Assembly: GCA_003669605.1 (NCBI GenBank)
Contig: QWOP01000053.1
Span: forward strand, 62,001-126,000
DNA: 64,000 nt
Source: Planctomycetota bacterium
GTDB taxonomy: Bacteria; Planctomycetota; Planctomycetia; Pirellulales; UBA1268
Direction: 5' to 3'
Below are positions 25,548 through 34,170 of the stretch, one piece after another. Within the stretch, counting starts at the first letter, position 1, and every line of letters begins with the position of its first letter. Below the pieces are notes generated by a model, which searched no databases, had not been told where the DNA came from, and worked only from the letters and a program-made list of their open reading frames with translations. The position numbers and the translations under genes are program-made.

Positions 25548-25841
25548 TCAGACGCCGTCCACTGGACCTGCCGGGGGATCGAACCGGGGGGCGGTCGTCG
25601 TCGGACCACTGGTCCCTTCGTCGAACCGACGCGACGGCCTCCGGGACACATTGGCGGAAGAATTGGCGGAGGAATCGATGTGGGCCGAGATGTCCATCTC
25701 CCTGGACAGCGTCGTGAACTGCTTGCGGAGCTCACCGATGCTCTGGCCCACCGACCGCCCCACCTCCGGCAGACGCTTTCCGTAGAGCATCACCGCGATT
25801 GCACCAATGACGACGATTTCGAGAGGGCCAAGGCCGAACAT
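25548..25841 (-). CDS. tatA: Twin-arginine translocase subunit TatA/E (longer paralogue)
   Basis: 97 residues from ATG 25841 (AGGAG eight bases upstream). Starts MFGLGPLEIVVIGAIAVMLY, the TatA/E membrane helix, followed by the FG-type hinge (YGKRLPEVGRSVG) and an amphipathic helix (SIGELRKQF), then a Ser/Pro/Thr-rich tail. Forms part of the pore that exports folded proteins. A second, shorter paralogue lies 143 bases upstream on the same strand; tatC is not in the window. Confidence 0.9.
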   Translation of the reverse strand: MFGLGPLEIVVIGAIAVMLYGKRLPEVGRSVGQSIGELRKQFTTLSREMDISAHIDSSANSSANVSRRPSRRFDEGTSGPTTTAPRFDPPAGPVDGV

Positions 25842-25984
25842 CGCCACAACTCCTGTCGGAATTCCCACGCACATCAGCCGAACTGCTGGACCGCCAAGAA
25901 GACGCCCGCCGGTCTACGGGACACTCTGCTCCGGTCACGACGCAGGCCACCCGTCGAATCTGCCCGGCAGACGCTCAGATCGAT

Positions 25985-26170
25985 TCAGATCGATCCGTCG
26001 CCGCGCCCCGCCGTGCCGTCGTCTTCGATGCCCTGCACGCCCCGCTTGAATTCCACGATGCCCTGGCCGAGCGAACGCATCACCTTGGGGAGACGAGAAC
26101 CGAACAGCAGCAGGATCACCGCCGCCACGATCACCAGTTCAACCGTGCCCAAACCCATGAATGCGATCAT
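25985..26170 (-). CDS. tatA: Twin-arginine translocase subunit TatA/E (shorter paralogue)
   Basis: 61 residues from ATG 26170 (an ATG at 26158, MGLGTVELVIV, is also possible). One membrane helix (TVELVIVAAVILLLFG), hinge FGSRLPKVMRSLG and amphipathic helix GIVEFKRGVQGIED; this is the canonical TatA length. Tandem with the longer paralogue, so the two may play TatA and TatB/E-like roles. Lies 172 bases downstream of the toroid-protein gene on the same strand. Confidence 0.9.
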   Translation of the reverse strand: MIAFMGLGTVELVIVAAVILLLFGSRLPKVMRSLGQGIVEFKRGVQGIEDDGTAGRGDGSI

Positions 26171-26342
26171 GACGTGTACCTGTGACCTTCCCTGGGAATC
26201 GAGCAGAAGACGAACCACTGCAGTCTAATCAAGGGCGGTGGAGGGTCAAATCGCCGCCCCCCCAATCCCTCTGTTCCGGCAGCCATACGCCCCCCCCACA
26301 GCCTCACGCCACGGCCGGTTGGCCGCCCGTCCCTTGGGCCGG

Positions 26343-28010
26343 TCAACGCCGCCGTGCCACAGTCACCCTGGCTGCCCCCCCTGGGCCCCCTTGCGGAGTG
26401 TGACGGTAGTAGACCTCGAGGGACAGCGCCGCAAGCGCCGTCGCGTACACCCGCCCTCCATGCCCTCCCCACACCGGATCAGGATCAAAACTGCCGTCGA
26501 GTGGTCCACCGTCGTGACGCTGCAACGGCAACAACGCTGCTTGAAGAGCGTTGTTCCACCGCTCCCACGCCGGGCCCCCGGCGTGGAATGATGCCAAGGT
26601 GCCGTAGTACCAGGTGTAGGCGTTGGGCGCACGCGAATCGGGGAGCGCGCGGGAGAGCAGCTCGACCCCCTCCGCCACCGCCGGATCGCTCGCGGGCGTG
26701 CCGAGGAAGAGCCGGCAAGCCAGCGCCTCGGCCGTCATCGCCACCGTCGGCCGCTCCCCAGTCCGGTAGGCGGCCAGCCCGCCAGATCGTCCGGAGGAGA
26801 CACTCTGCAGAAATCCACGAGCCCGTCTCTCGGCCATCTCCAAGCCACCAAGTCCCGCAGTTTTGGCGCTTGAGAGCACCATCACCTGCCAACCAAACTG
26901 GCTGGTGTCACCCCGGTCTCCGGCCGCATAGCGCCAACCGCCGGTGGCCGGATGCTGTGCTGAGAGGGTGTATTGCACCGCGCGTTCCAGGGGAGCTCGC
27001 AGCGCCGGATCGCCAGAGAGCGCCGCCGCCTCGGCGAGAGCCAGCGTCGCCATCCCGTGGCAGTAGAGCGCCGCGAAGAACTCGGCCTCACCCGCCAACG
27101 ACCCATCGGCCCGCTGCCGCGCGGTGAGAAAGGTGAGCCCCCGGGCGACCGTCCGGGAATGCGGCCCCTCCCGGTGCGTGGTGCCGCTGCCGAGAATCGC
27201 CAGTAATGCTAGGCCACTGACCCCACAATCGGCCCTGCCGCTGGCTCCCTGGGGATGCTCCCCGTCGACGCGCTTCCCGATGCCGCCGCCATGCCGGGCC
27301 ACCTCCCACTGCCCCTCCTCCGACTGGGCCCGCACCAGCCACGCAAGCGCTGCCTGCACCGCCTTCTCGGTGTCGGCGGAACCTCCACCGGCCTGCAGGG
27401 CCGCGGCCTGCCGGGGACCGGTGCGGGAGGCATAGACATCCGGTACCGGCACGCTGTCGCTCGCCGTCGCCTCAGGGCTGCTCGGGGATTCCTGCCCGGA
27501 CCGTGCTGGGAGCCCGGGCGGCTGAGCCTCCAAGGTCGGCGACGAGGACAGCGACACAGCATCGTCCAAGAGCGGTGATCCGCCGGGCGCCTCAGGAGCC
27601 TGCTGGTCGACGGCGGCGGCTGGTGGAGGAGGCGGATCAAGAGCCAGGAGAGGCGGAGGATCGGCGGCCGGCCCATCGTCAGCCAGCATCGTGTCACGCA
27701 GCGCAATTCCATCGCGCACGCCATCGTCGAAAGGCGATGCCGGCGCCAGTTCCATCACAAACAAGGTGGCGTCGTCGCCCAGGGCGCTGTCGTCGCCAAC
27801 CGCATCGCCAGCCGGCCCCGGAAAAAGTCGGTGCGGTCGCAGTCCGCCTACGCTTGCCAGGACCGTGGCCAGAAACAGATGGACGACGATCGACAGCCCG
27901 GCGCACTTCCGCAGCGGTTGCGACTCAAACCAGCCCCCCTTCGCCGCCGCGCCCACCCAGACGATGCCGAGGAGAGCGACTAGGGCCACCACCACCCATT
28001 GCATGGGCAT
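26343..28010 (-). CDS. TonB-like anchored protein with squalene-cyclase-type alpha/alpha toroid domain
   Basis: 555 residues from ATG 28010 (GGAG upstream). Order: membrane helix 1 (about 5-21); membrane helix 2 (about 36-56) containing Ser40-x3-His44-x6-Leu51 (LSIVVHLFLATVLA); a long acidic and Pro-rich linker (about 60-215, including DPPPPPAAA); and a C-terminal prenyltransferase/squalene-oxidase-repeat domain (about 220-545) with QW-like turns such as EEGQWEV, ADGSLAGE and ATGGWRY. The catalytic DxDD of true cyclases is absent, so it is a binding or structural toroid. ExbD ends 16 bases upstream and ExbB before that, on the same strand. Ser16-x3-His20 of the E. coli TonB helix is the part energised by ExbB/ExbD; the match suggests this protein is driven by that motor. 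Confidence 0.85.
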   Translation of the reverse strand: MPMQWVVVALVALLGIVWVGAAAKGGWFESQPLRKCAGLSIVVHLFLATVLASVGGLRPHRLFPGPAGDAVGDDSALGDDATLFVMELAPASPFDDGVRDGIALRDTMLADDGPAADPPPLLALDPPPPPAAAVDQQAPEAPGGSPLLDDAVSLSSSPTLEAQPPGLPARSGQESPSSPEATASDSVPVPDVYASRTGPRQAAALQAGGGSADTEKAVQAALAWLVRAQSEEGQWEVARHGGGIGKRVDGEHPQGASGRADCGVSGLALLAILGSGTTHREGPHSRTVARGLTFLTARQRADGSLAGEAEFFAALYCHGMATLALAEAAALSGDPALRAPLERAVQYTLSAQHPATGGWRYAAGDRGDTSQFGWQVMVLSSAKTAGLGGLEMAERRARGFLQSVSSGRSGGLAAYRTGERPTVAMTAEALACRLFLGTPASDPAVAEGVELLSRALPDSRAPNAYTWYYGTLASFHAGGPAWERWNNALQAALLPLQRHDGGPLDGSFDPDPVWGGHGGRVYATALAALSLEVYYRHTPQGGPGGAARVTVARRR

Positions 28011-28026
28011 CGGCTCGGGCTCCGTT

Positions 28027-28470
28027 TCACTCGTTGACCACCGGCCCGGCACCCGAACGCCCCGGCTGCGTCTGAACCGCGATCGCCACGCCGCGGATCC
28101 CCGCTGCGCGGCACGACTGATAGACCTCTGCCATCGTCCCATGCGAGGCTGAGCGAGCACCACGGACCACCACAGAGACATCGCCTCGCTCTTCGCGGAG
28201 CATCTGCAGCCGTGGCGTCAGCGCAGCGAGGGCCAACGGCTCCCCGGCGAACAGCAATTCCCCCGCTGCATCGACCTCGATCATCAGCGGTTGGGCGGGC
28301 TGGGCGGATGCGGCAGAGCCCACCTGGGGAAGGTCAACGTCGATCGCCCGCGGTCGATCCTCGAACCGGGTGGCACACATGAAGAAGATCGTCAGAACGA
28401 GGATGACATCGATCATCGGCGCCAGGTTGGGGGCGATCTCGTCATCGTCCGATAGTTTTACCAACGGCAT
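28027..28470 (-). CDS. exbD: ExbD/TolR-type biopolymer transport protein
   Basis: 147 residues. One N-terminal membrane helix with the proton-relaying Asp21 in NLAPMIDVILVLTIFFM, then a periplasmic domain ending AIAVQTQPG. With ExbB it forms the proton-driven motor that moves TonB or TolA. Begins 5 bases after the ExbB stop and ends 16 bases before the toroid protein: a tight three-gene operon. No tonB with a standard C-terminal domain is in the window. Confidence 0.95.
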   Translation of the reverse strand: MPLVKLSDDDEIAPNLAPMIDVILVLTIFFMCATRFEDRPRAIDVDLPQVGSAASAQPAQPLMIEVDAAGELLFAGEPLALAALTPRLQMLREERGDVSVVVRGARSASHGTMAEVYQSCRAAGIRGVAIAVQTQPGRSGAGPVVNE

Positions 28471-28475
28471 CGCTT

Positions 28476-29414
28476 TTAGCCCCCATTGGCCGGACGGCGG
28501 GGCGGAGAGCGCGAGGCGACGGACTCCAGCGAAATGCTGTCGATGACCCGTTGCCCGACCTCGTCGAGCCGCATCGCCAACCGATCGACGCGGCTGATAA
28601 ACAGCCAGTGGAGTGTCATGGCTGGAATCGCCACGAGGAGCCCGGCGGCGGTGGTGATCAACGCCTCGCCGAATCCCTTGGCGAGGAGGTCGGGCCGCCC
28701 CATGGCGCCGGCGGTGGCCACGTCGTTGAACGACCGAATCAGGCCGAAAACGGTCCCCAGCAATCCCAACAAGGGACCGATCGTGGCGATGCCGCTAAAC
28801 ACCCTCCGGTAGCGCCGCAACCGATTGATCTCGCGTTCACAAGCGTCGATCGCCGCTTGTTCGATCTCCACGACCGGTCGTCCCCACCGGCGAATGGCGG
28901 CGGCGAACACCGCGGCGGCTGGGCTGTCGCTGGTGGCACAGACCCGCAGGGCCTCCTCGCGGTCAAGTTCCCCCGCCTCGATCTGCGCGACGAATCGATC
29001 GACGAACGGCTTCGGCACCACCCGGCCGGTGCGAAGGTTGACCAGTCGTTCCAGACCGAAGACCACCAGCGCAAAGGAACAGCCGATCAGCGGCACCATC
29101 AGCAGGCCGCCGTCACGGAGCACCGCCAGGAGGTTGCCGGTGGGGATCAGTGTCTCAGTTCGATCGCCACCATCCAGAGCCCCCGCTCCATCCCTCTGCG
29201 GCAAAGCAACCGCTGCCGAGGTATCGGCGGAGTGGAAGGCATCCGGCACGGCGGCCACCCGGAGCGGAGCCCGGATCACCTCTGAGCCGGCCCAGGACCG
29301 GGGCGACTGGGCCGTGGCGACCGGTTGCACCCCGAGCAAAACCGCGACCGCCAGCGCCAGGATCGATCCGCGGCAGACACCGAACCGGTCGCCTCGTCGC
29401 ATCAGGGTGATCAT
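28476..29414 (-). CDS. exbB: ExbB/TolQ/MotA-family proton channel protein
   Basis: 312 residues from ATG 29414. A cleavable signal (about 1-38, ending VATAQ) precedes the usual three-helix ExbB core: VPLIGCSFALVVFGLERLVN, GLLGTVFGLIRSFNDVA and ITTAAGLLVAIPAMTLHWLF; the Thr residues that line the channel are present. The N-terminal extension with its own signal is seen in the longer ExbB forms. First gene of the exbB-exbD-toroid operon; a lipoprotein gene lies 224 bases upstream on the same strand. Confidence 0.93.
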   Translation of the reverse strand: MITLMRRGDRFGVCRGSILALAVAVLLGVQPVATAQSPRSWAGSEVIRAPLRVAAVPDAFHSADTSAAVALPQRDGAGALDGGDRTETLIPTGNLLAVLRDGGLLMVPLIGCSFALVVFGLERLVNLRTGRVVPKPFVDRFVAQIEAGELDREEALRVCATSDSPAAAVFAAAIRRWGRPVVEIEQAAIDACEREINRLRRYRRVFSGIATIGPLLGLLGTVFGLIRSFNDVATAGAMGRPDLLAKGFGEALITTAAGLLVAIPAMTLHWLFISRVDRLAMRLDEVGQRVIDSISLESVASRSPPRRPANGG

Positions 29415-29638
29415 GATTGGCCGGCCCGCCAGTGGAGGGGACGCGGCAAGAGCCCATTCCCTCAGGACCGGCCGTGCCCCCATCGAGACAGATCGGCAGG
29501 GAGGGGCACCAGGGGCGACCGTGGCTGGCGGGACAGGCATCGCCGTCACCACCGGCAGGGCCGGTCGGCCTGCCGGTCCTGAACGAGCAGTCCAGGACCG
29601 GCAGCCACTCGCCATTGATCAGGCATGATCCGGCATGA

Positions 29639-30217
29639 TCAGAAGTTTGCGTCACACCCGGTGTCGACATCACCCACCATGTGAAGGTGGTCATGATCGA
29701 TGTAGAGCACTTCCTGGCAGTCGTCATCCACCAGCGTGTGCGGCACAGGCCAGCCCACCCGGCGGACCTCCTGGAAGTACACCGTGCACTTGTAGTGGGC
29801 ATGGTGGAGTTGCGTCGGTCCAGCCAGCGGAAGGTGACGCGGTGCGTCGATGTAATCGGCGATCTTGCACTTCGAGATGCGGACGTGGTTCCGCTGGATC
29901 TCGTAGAGGAAGGGCCAGTTCCCCTGGACGGGACGGGCCTTCTCCAGCGCCCGCATCACTTCATCGTCGCTCGGTTCGTCGAGCGCCTCGCAGGGGCCGC
30001 CAGGCTGGAGAGCACCCAGCACCGGAGTCCGCTCGTACCGCTCGTAGTTCCAGAACTGATCCTCCTTCGCCTTCTGCAGACCGACCGGCACTGGGATCGG
30101 GATCGCCAAGGGGCCGATATTCGGGCCCTGTTGGGTAAGCCAAAAGCATCCGCTCTGCGTGATGGTGCCCGCAGCGATCAGCAGGGCGAGCAGAGTGGAG
30201 CGGGCTGAAACCATCAT
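29639..30217 (-). CDS. Putative lipoprotein, function unknown
   Basis: 192 residues from ATG 30217, with GAGGAG seven bases upstream (a second ATG follows immediately). Signal peptide ends in a lipobox-like TQSGC (Cys24); Gln at -3 is atypical, so lipidation is likely rather than sure. The mature part is rich in charged and aromatic residues with four further Cys and a His-rich end (YIDHDHLHMVGDVD, HHAHYKC), which may bind metal. I do not recognise a family. The position upstream of exbB on the same strand makes it a candidate partner of the ExbB/ExbD/toroid system. Confidence 0.75.
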   Translation of the reverse strand: MMVSARSTLLALLIAAGTITQSGCFWLTQQGPNIGPLAIPIPVPVGLQKAKEDQFWNYERYERTPVLGALQPGGPCEALDEPSDDEVMRALEKARPVQGNWPFLYEIQRNHVRISKCKIADYIDAPRHLPLAGPTQLHHAHYKCTVYFQEVRRVGWPVPHTLVDDDCQEVLYIDHDHLHMVGDVDTGCDANF

Positions 30218-30416
30218 GGGAAACTCCTCGAACTGTCTGGAAAGGCGGTCGAGTGTGGAAGGACCTGCGGGTTGTATCGACCATGCCGGCGGACAACTTT
30301 CACGATTCCTCCGCTGGCGCAGAAAAAATCGACTGTGCGGTCCGCGGCGGCCATCCGGAGGCGGCCATCCCCAGGCAGCGTGGCCGACGCCGGCAGCTGG
30401 CGAAGCCATAACGGCC

Positions 30417-30453
30417 GCGACCCACCTCCCGCTCGAAGCAGGAGGTGGGTCGC
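30417..30453 (-). terminator. Strong hairpin after the BON gene
   Basis: GCGACCCACCTCC paired with GGAGGTGGGTCGC, 13 perfect base pairs around an 11-base loop, 50 bases beyond the BON-protein stop. No U-tract in the minus direction. Confidence 0.6.
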
Positions 30454-30503
30454 GTGATTGCTTTTCTGGTCTGCTGGCGGGGCGTCAGCCGGCAGTGAGC
30501 CTG

Positions 30504-31610
30504 TTAGCGATGGTGGCTGTGGACATGACGCTCGTCAAAGTCGAGCCACCACCAGCCGTCGTCCCATTCCAGGGACACCCGCCGCCAGCCGAGTGGCACC
30601 TGCGGATAGGGGTAGAAGGGTCCGATGTATGGCCAAGCGGTCGGCGAGTACTGGGTGGGATACTGGACGGCCGCGTAATTGGGGGAGGCTGCGTAACTCG
30701 GCCAAGCGTAGTTGGGGACGTTGGGTCCATCACCCCGCATCGGCACCGGGCCACCGGCAACTCCCATCCCGCGGGCCGGCATCGGAGCACCGAGGCCGCC
30801 ACCTGGCCCACCCGGACCAGGGCCGGCAGCGTATGGAGCACCATTCATCGGGGCCCCATTCATCGGGCCACCGGCATAGGGACCACCTGGACCAGGTCCG
30901 CCGCCATAGGCATCCGCTGGTCCCCCCTCGGAATACCGCACCGATCCAGGGACCACCTGGCCGTTCTGCAGCCCTCCTGGGATCCCCGCACCACCTTCGG
31001 CTCCGTTGCCCATGCCGCCGGCATAGCCGCCGGGGCCGGGGAGATTGAAAGACTGCGACATCGCTCCGGTCTGCATGGCAACGTTCTGCCTGCCGGTCGG
31101 GCCACGCATGGAGGCGTGCGGTTGCATCGGCCGGCCGGTGGGCTCGCCGAGCGGACGGGGGCCAGCCTGTCCTGCTCCGCGGGTCGGCCCCACTGCCTGC
31201 GTGAGTTGCACCTGGCGGGCAGCATTCCCGGTTCCAGCGGACCGTTCCGCATCCGGGGCCTTCTTGCCCGAGAGACCAGCCGCCGAGCGGATCGACGAGG
31301 GAATGGCGAGCGAATTAAAGAGCCCGGTGGCGGGCTCTTCGCTCACTTTGAGTTTATTGACCACCCGTTCCACACCTTCGGTGGCACGAGCGGCAGCGAC
31401 AGCCTTGGCGATCTGCCCGGCGTCACCCACCTGGCCTTCAAGCCACACGGTGCCCCCCTTGGCCTTCACGCTCACACGGTGGCCTTGGAGTGCATTGGTG
31501 TCTCGCAGACTGCCGGCCACGCTGGCCGCCAGATCATCGGCGCCGGCGGCGGACGTCACCGCGGACGCCACGACCACCGCGAGCAGGAACGTGGACCTCG
31601 AAATGGACAT
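30504..31610 (-). CDS. Secreted BON-domain protein with long Gly/Pro-rich region
   Basis: 368 residues from ATG 31610 (AAGGAG upstream). Signal peptide ending TSAAGA, then one BON domain (about 25-95; pattern GHRVSVKAKGGTVWLEGQV then RVVNKLKV), a fold that binds phospholipid or surfaces in OsmY/BamE-adjacent proteins. The middle (about 130-320) is low complexity rich in Gly, Pro, Ala and Met, and the end is aromatic (YPYPQVPLGWRRVSLEWDD, then WWWLDFDERHVHSHH). Probably periplasmic or outer-membrane associated; role unknown. Confidence 0.82.
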   Translation of the reverse strand: MSISRSTFLLAVVVASAVTSAAGADDLAASVAGSLRDTNALQGHRVSVKAKGGTVWLEGQVGDAGQIAKAVAAARATEGVERVVNKLKVSEEPATGLFNSLAIPSSIRSAAGLSGKKAPDAERSAGTGNAARQVQLTQAVGPTRGAGQAGPRPLGEPTGRPMQPHASMRGPTGRQNVAMQTGAMSQSFNLPGPGGYAGGMGNGAEGGAGIPGGLQNGQVVPGSVRYSEGGPADAYGGGPGPGGPYAGGPMNGAPMNGAPYAAGPGPGGPGGGLGAPMPARGMGVAGGPVPMRGDGPNVPNYAWPSYAASPNYAAVQYPTQYSPTAWPYIGPFYPYPQVPLGWRRVSLEWDDGWWWLDFDERHVHSHHR

Positions 31611-31855
31611 GCATGACTCCTTGGCTCGGCAGCATTGACCGGACTGTCCGCGACCCACGTCCGACCGGTCCGGTATGCGTGGATGCTCTCGGGAGATGTC
31701 ATCGGCTGTCGGTCGCACCGAACAGGAGTCTTTTTCCGGTTTGCGCGAAGACGCCCTGGGTGCCGGCAATACCGGCAGGAGGGGCGGAAAGGGGGCCCGA
31801 GCAGTGAGCCAGCCCGGACAGGAATGCCCTGGGGAGTATTCAGGCGGGCCGTCAA

Positions 31856-32125
31856 TCAGCACGACTGGCGGAGATCGATGACGGAGATCATCGTCATCAG
31901 CATCAGTGTCACGGCCGACGTGGCTGCGGCATCGGGGCCGAATTGGATCGTGAATCCGCACAGCCCCCCCACCAAGCCCAACGCCGCCAAACACCCCCAC
32001 TGGCCCAGCCGCTCATAGCGGCTTCCCTCGGCCATTCGCGCCACGCCCGCCGCCAACAACCCCAGCAACTGCACCCCCCCAAGAGCGCAGACGATCGGCG
32101 ACAGCGAGAGGGCCAGCAGCAGCAT
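31856..32125 (-). CDS. Small integral membrane protein
   Basis: 89 residues with about three membrane helices (MLLLALSLSPIVCALGGVQL, LAALGLVGGLCGFTIQF, TSAVTLMLMTMISVI) and little else. Start ATG 32125 chosen because upstream in-frame sequence is arginine-rich and unlike protein. Lies about 100 bases downstream of the TlpA-like gene on the same strand. Family unknown to me. Confidence 0.6.
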   Translation of the reverse strand: MLLLALSLSPIVCALGGVQLLGLLAAGVARMAEGSRYERLGQWGCLAALGLVGGLCGFTIQFGPDAAATSAVTLMLMTMISVIDLRQSC

Positions 32126-32226
32126 CGGGCGACTCCTCCCCAACGTTGGGCGAAACTCGAAGCAGTGACGGTCTTCAAAACAGCAGCGAAACTCGAAGCT
32201 GCGGGCATCCACCCCCGGCCAGTGAA

Positions 32227-34170
32227 TCACTGCCCGAGGAGCTCTTCGAGTTTCTTCTCCAGGTCGGCGATCACCAGGTTGCGATCGACCACCTTGCCAT
32301 CAGCATCGAGGAGAAACATCGTCGGCAGCGTGAGGACGCCAAGCTCCTCCGCAAGCCGGCCATCGAGCCCGCCTGACTCGTGGAGTTGTGGCCAGGGGAT
32401 CGGCTTGGCAGCCAGGTATTTGGCCAATTGTGCTTTGTCCGAATCGAGCGCAATTCCGACCACGGCAAATTTTTTCGGCCCATATTTGGCGTAGAGTTCC
32501 CGGATCTGAGCGATGTCCACTTTGCACGGTTCACACCAGGTGGCCCAGTAGTGGACCAGCACCGGAGCGCCTTTGAGCGATTCAAGCGACACCGTCGTGC
32601 CATCGACCGCCGTGCCGCTCAAGGAGAGCGTCCGGCCAACACTCTGCAGCCGCCTGGCGGCTCCGCGGGCCTTCTTGGCCGATCCAGATTCGGGAAATTC
32701 CTTGACGATCGCCTCGTAGCGGGCAAGGGCGCTCTTTTCGTTGTCGCCAAACTCATCGGCGATCCCCATTTGCAACAGCGCCTCGGCCGCGTCGGGGGAG
32801 GTGGGGTGGTCCTTCACGAAAGCGGCCAACTCCTCGAGCCACGCAGTCTGCACCTTGCCGACGTCGGCGCCGGTCTGCTGCATGGCGTCGGCATACCGGG
32901 CCGATGCCAGACGGAACACGACAAAGGCCTGCAACGGCTCCTCGTCCTCGACCCTCGCGGCGAGTTTCTCCAGCCGTTGAATACCCCCCGGGAGCGCCCC
33001 TTCCTGAACGGAAGCCGAGATGGTCTCCGCCAACTGACGGATCCAGAAGGCCTTCTGGTCGTCGTCGGCAGCAGAGACAACATCCTCGAGAACGCCGACC
33101 TGCTCCTCAGCGAGGGCAGTGCGGGCGTCTCCGGCGGCGGTCGTCATCTTCCCCTCGATATCACGGAGTTTCGCCAGGAGTGGCTTCAGCTTCTCGTTTT
33201 CCTGCGGAGAGTCGTCGCCGGCCCCACGACCGGCCATCCGGGGCGTGAAAAACCCCGCCGGTTCTGCGATCTCACCCTGAACACCAGGGACCTGCGGCGC
33301 GTCTACCGGCCGCCACACCTCTCCGCAGCGGACGAGCGAGCCGACATACACCTGCCCTGTGGCCCCCTTGGCGGCTCCGGCGTCAATGAGCACGACGACG
33401 TTGTCGTAGGCGGCGACATCCCTGGCGACACCAGCGGCGCCGGCGGGGAGGATTCCGGGCTGGGCTGCGAGCATGTTGTTCCACTGGACATCGGCCCCAA
33501 TCTGCTGCTGGGACTTCGCCAGAGCAGCAAATGCCTTGGCCGCAGCAGCAGCCCGGCCAACGAGTTCACCGAGGAGCGGCTCCTCGAAGCCGGCAGCCAC
33601 GAGATCGTCCTTGCTGGGAAGCAGACGGCTGAAGACTGCCGGATCGCGGGTCTTGAGTGCCGTCACGATCTCCGCCGTCGCCTCCTCCGCAGAGAGCGAT
33701 TTCCAGGCGTCGAGGGTGCCATTCTCATCCTTGTCCACCCCCCAGCGACCGCCGCCGGAATTCACCCACCGGGCCTGATCGGCCTTGGCGTTGAAGTCGG
33801 CGTCGATATCGCGATACACCTCCACGCCATCTTTGTAGTAACTCCACCGGTCCACCACCCGGTCGCCGTTGGTGTCGGCGAAACTGCGGAGCACTTCGCC
33901 ACGCGGCCCGCGGACGACCCACGCATTGAGCCCCCCTTCCTTCTCCATCTTGAGCGTAGCTCCCTTGGCCTGCTCGGCAGTCAATGTGTCGAAATCGACG
34001 TTCTTTTGGAACGGGGACAGCCCAAGGGCGTATTCGACCGTCGGCTGCGCGGCAGCCGGGAGGGATGCCGCGGCGACGAGGGCCAGACAAAGCATTCCCG
34101 CCACCGCCGGGGCACGGCAGGGAATGGCGAAGCCCGGAAAGAGAGAGAAAGCGGGGCGTACAGCGAACAT
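32227..34170 (-). CDS. Secreted TlpA/ResA-like thioredoxin with large N-terminal region
   Basis: 647 residues from ATG 34170. Signal peptide ends LPAAAQ; residues about 30-500 hold an unrecognised region (with a stretch of helical repeats, about 380-500, that may be TPR-like); the C-terminal 140 residues are a TlpA-type thioredoxin with active site WCEPC near 542-546, preceded by LVHYWAT and with cis-Pro in LTLPTMFL. Periplasmic thiol oxidoreductase; comparable planctomycete proteins are common and of unknown substrate. Copy B of the 43-base palindromic element sits 85 bases upstream of the start. Confidence 0.85.
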   Translation of the reverse strand: MFAVRPAFSLFPGFAIPCRAPAVAGMLCLALVAAASLPAAAQPTVEYALGLSPFQKNVDFDTLTAEQAKGATLKMEKEGGLNAWVVRGPRGEVLRSFADTNGDRVVDRWSYYKDGVEVYRDIDADFNAKADQARWVNSGGGRWGVDKDENGTLDAWKSLSAEEATAEIVTALKTRDPAVFSRLLPSKDDLVAAGFEEPLLGELVGRAAAAAKAFAALAKSQQQIGADVQWNNMLAAQPGILPAGAAGVARDVAAYDNVVVLIDAGAAKGATGQVYVGSLVRCGEVWRPVDAPQVPGVQGEIAEPAGFFTPRMAGRGAGDDSPQENEKLKPLLAKLRDIEGKMTTAAGDARTALAEEQVGVLEDVVSAADDDQKAFWIRQLAETISASVQEGALPGGIQRLEKLAARVEDEEPLQAFVVFRLASARYADAMQQTGADVGKVQTAWLEELAAFVKDHPTSPDAAEALLQMGIADEFGDNEKSALARYEAIVKEFPESGSAKKARGAARRLQSVGRTLSLSGTAVDGTTVSLESLKGAPVLVHYWATWCEPCKVDIAQIRELYAKYGPKKFAVVGIALDSDKAQLAKYLAAKPIPWPQLHESGGLDGRLAEELGVLTLPTMFLLDADGKVVDRNLVIADLEKKLEELLGQ

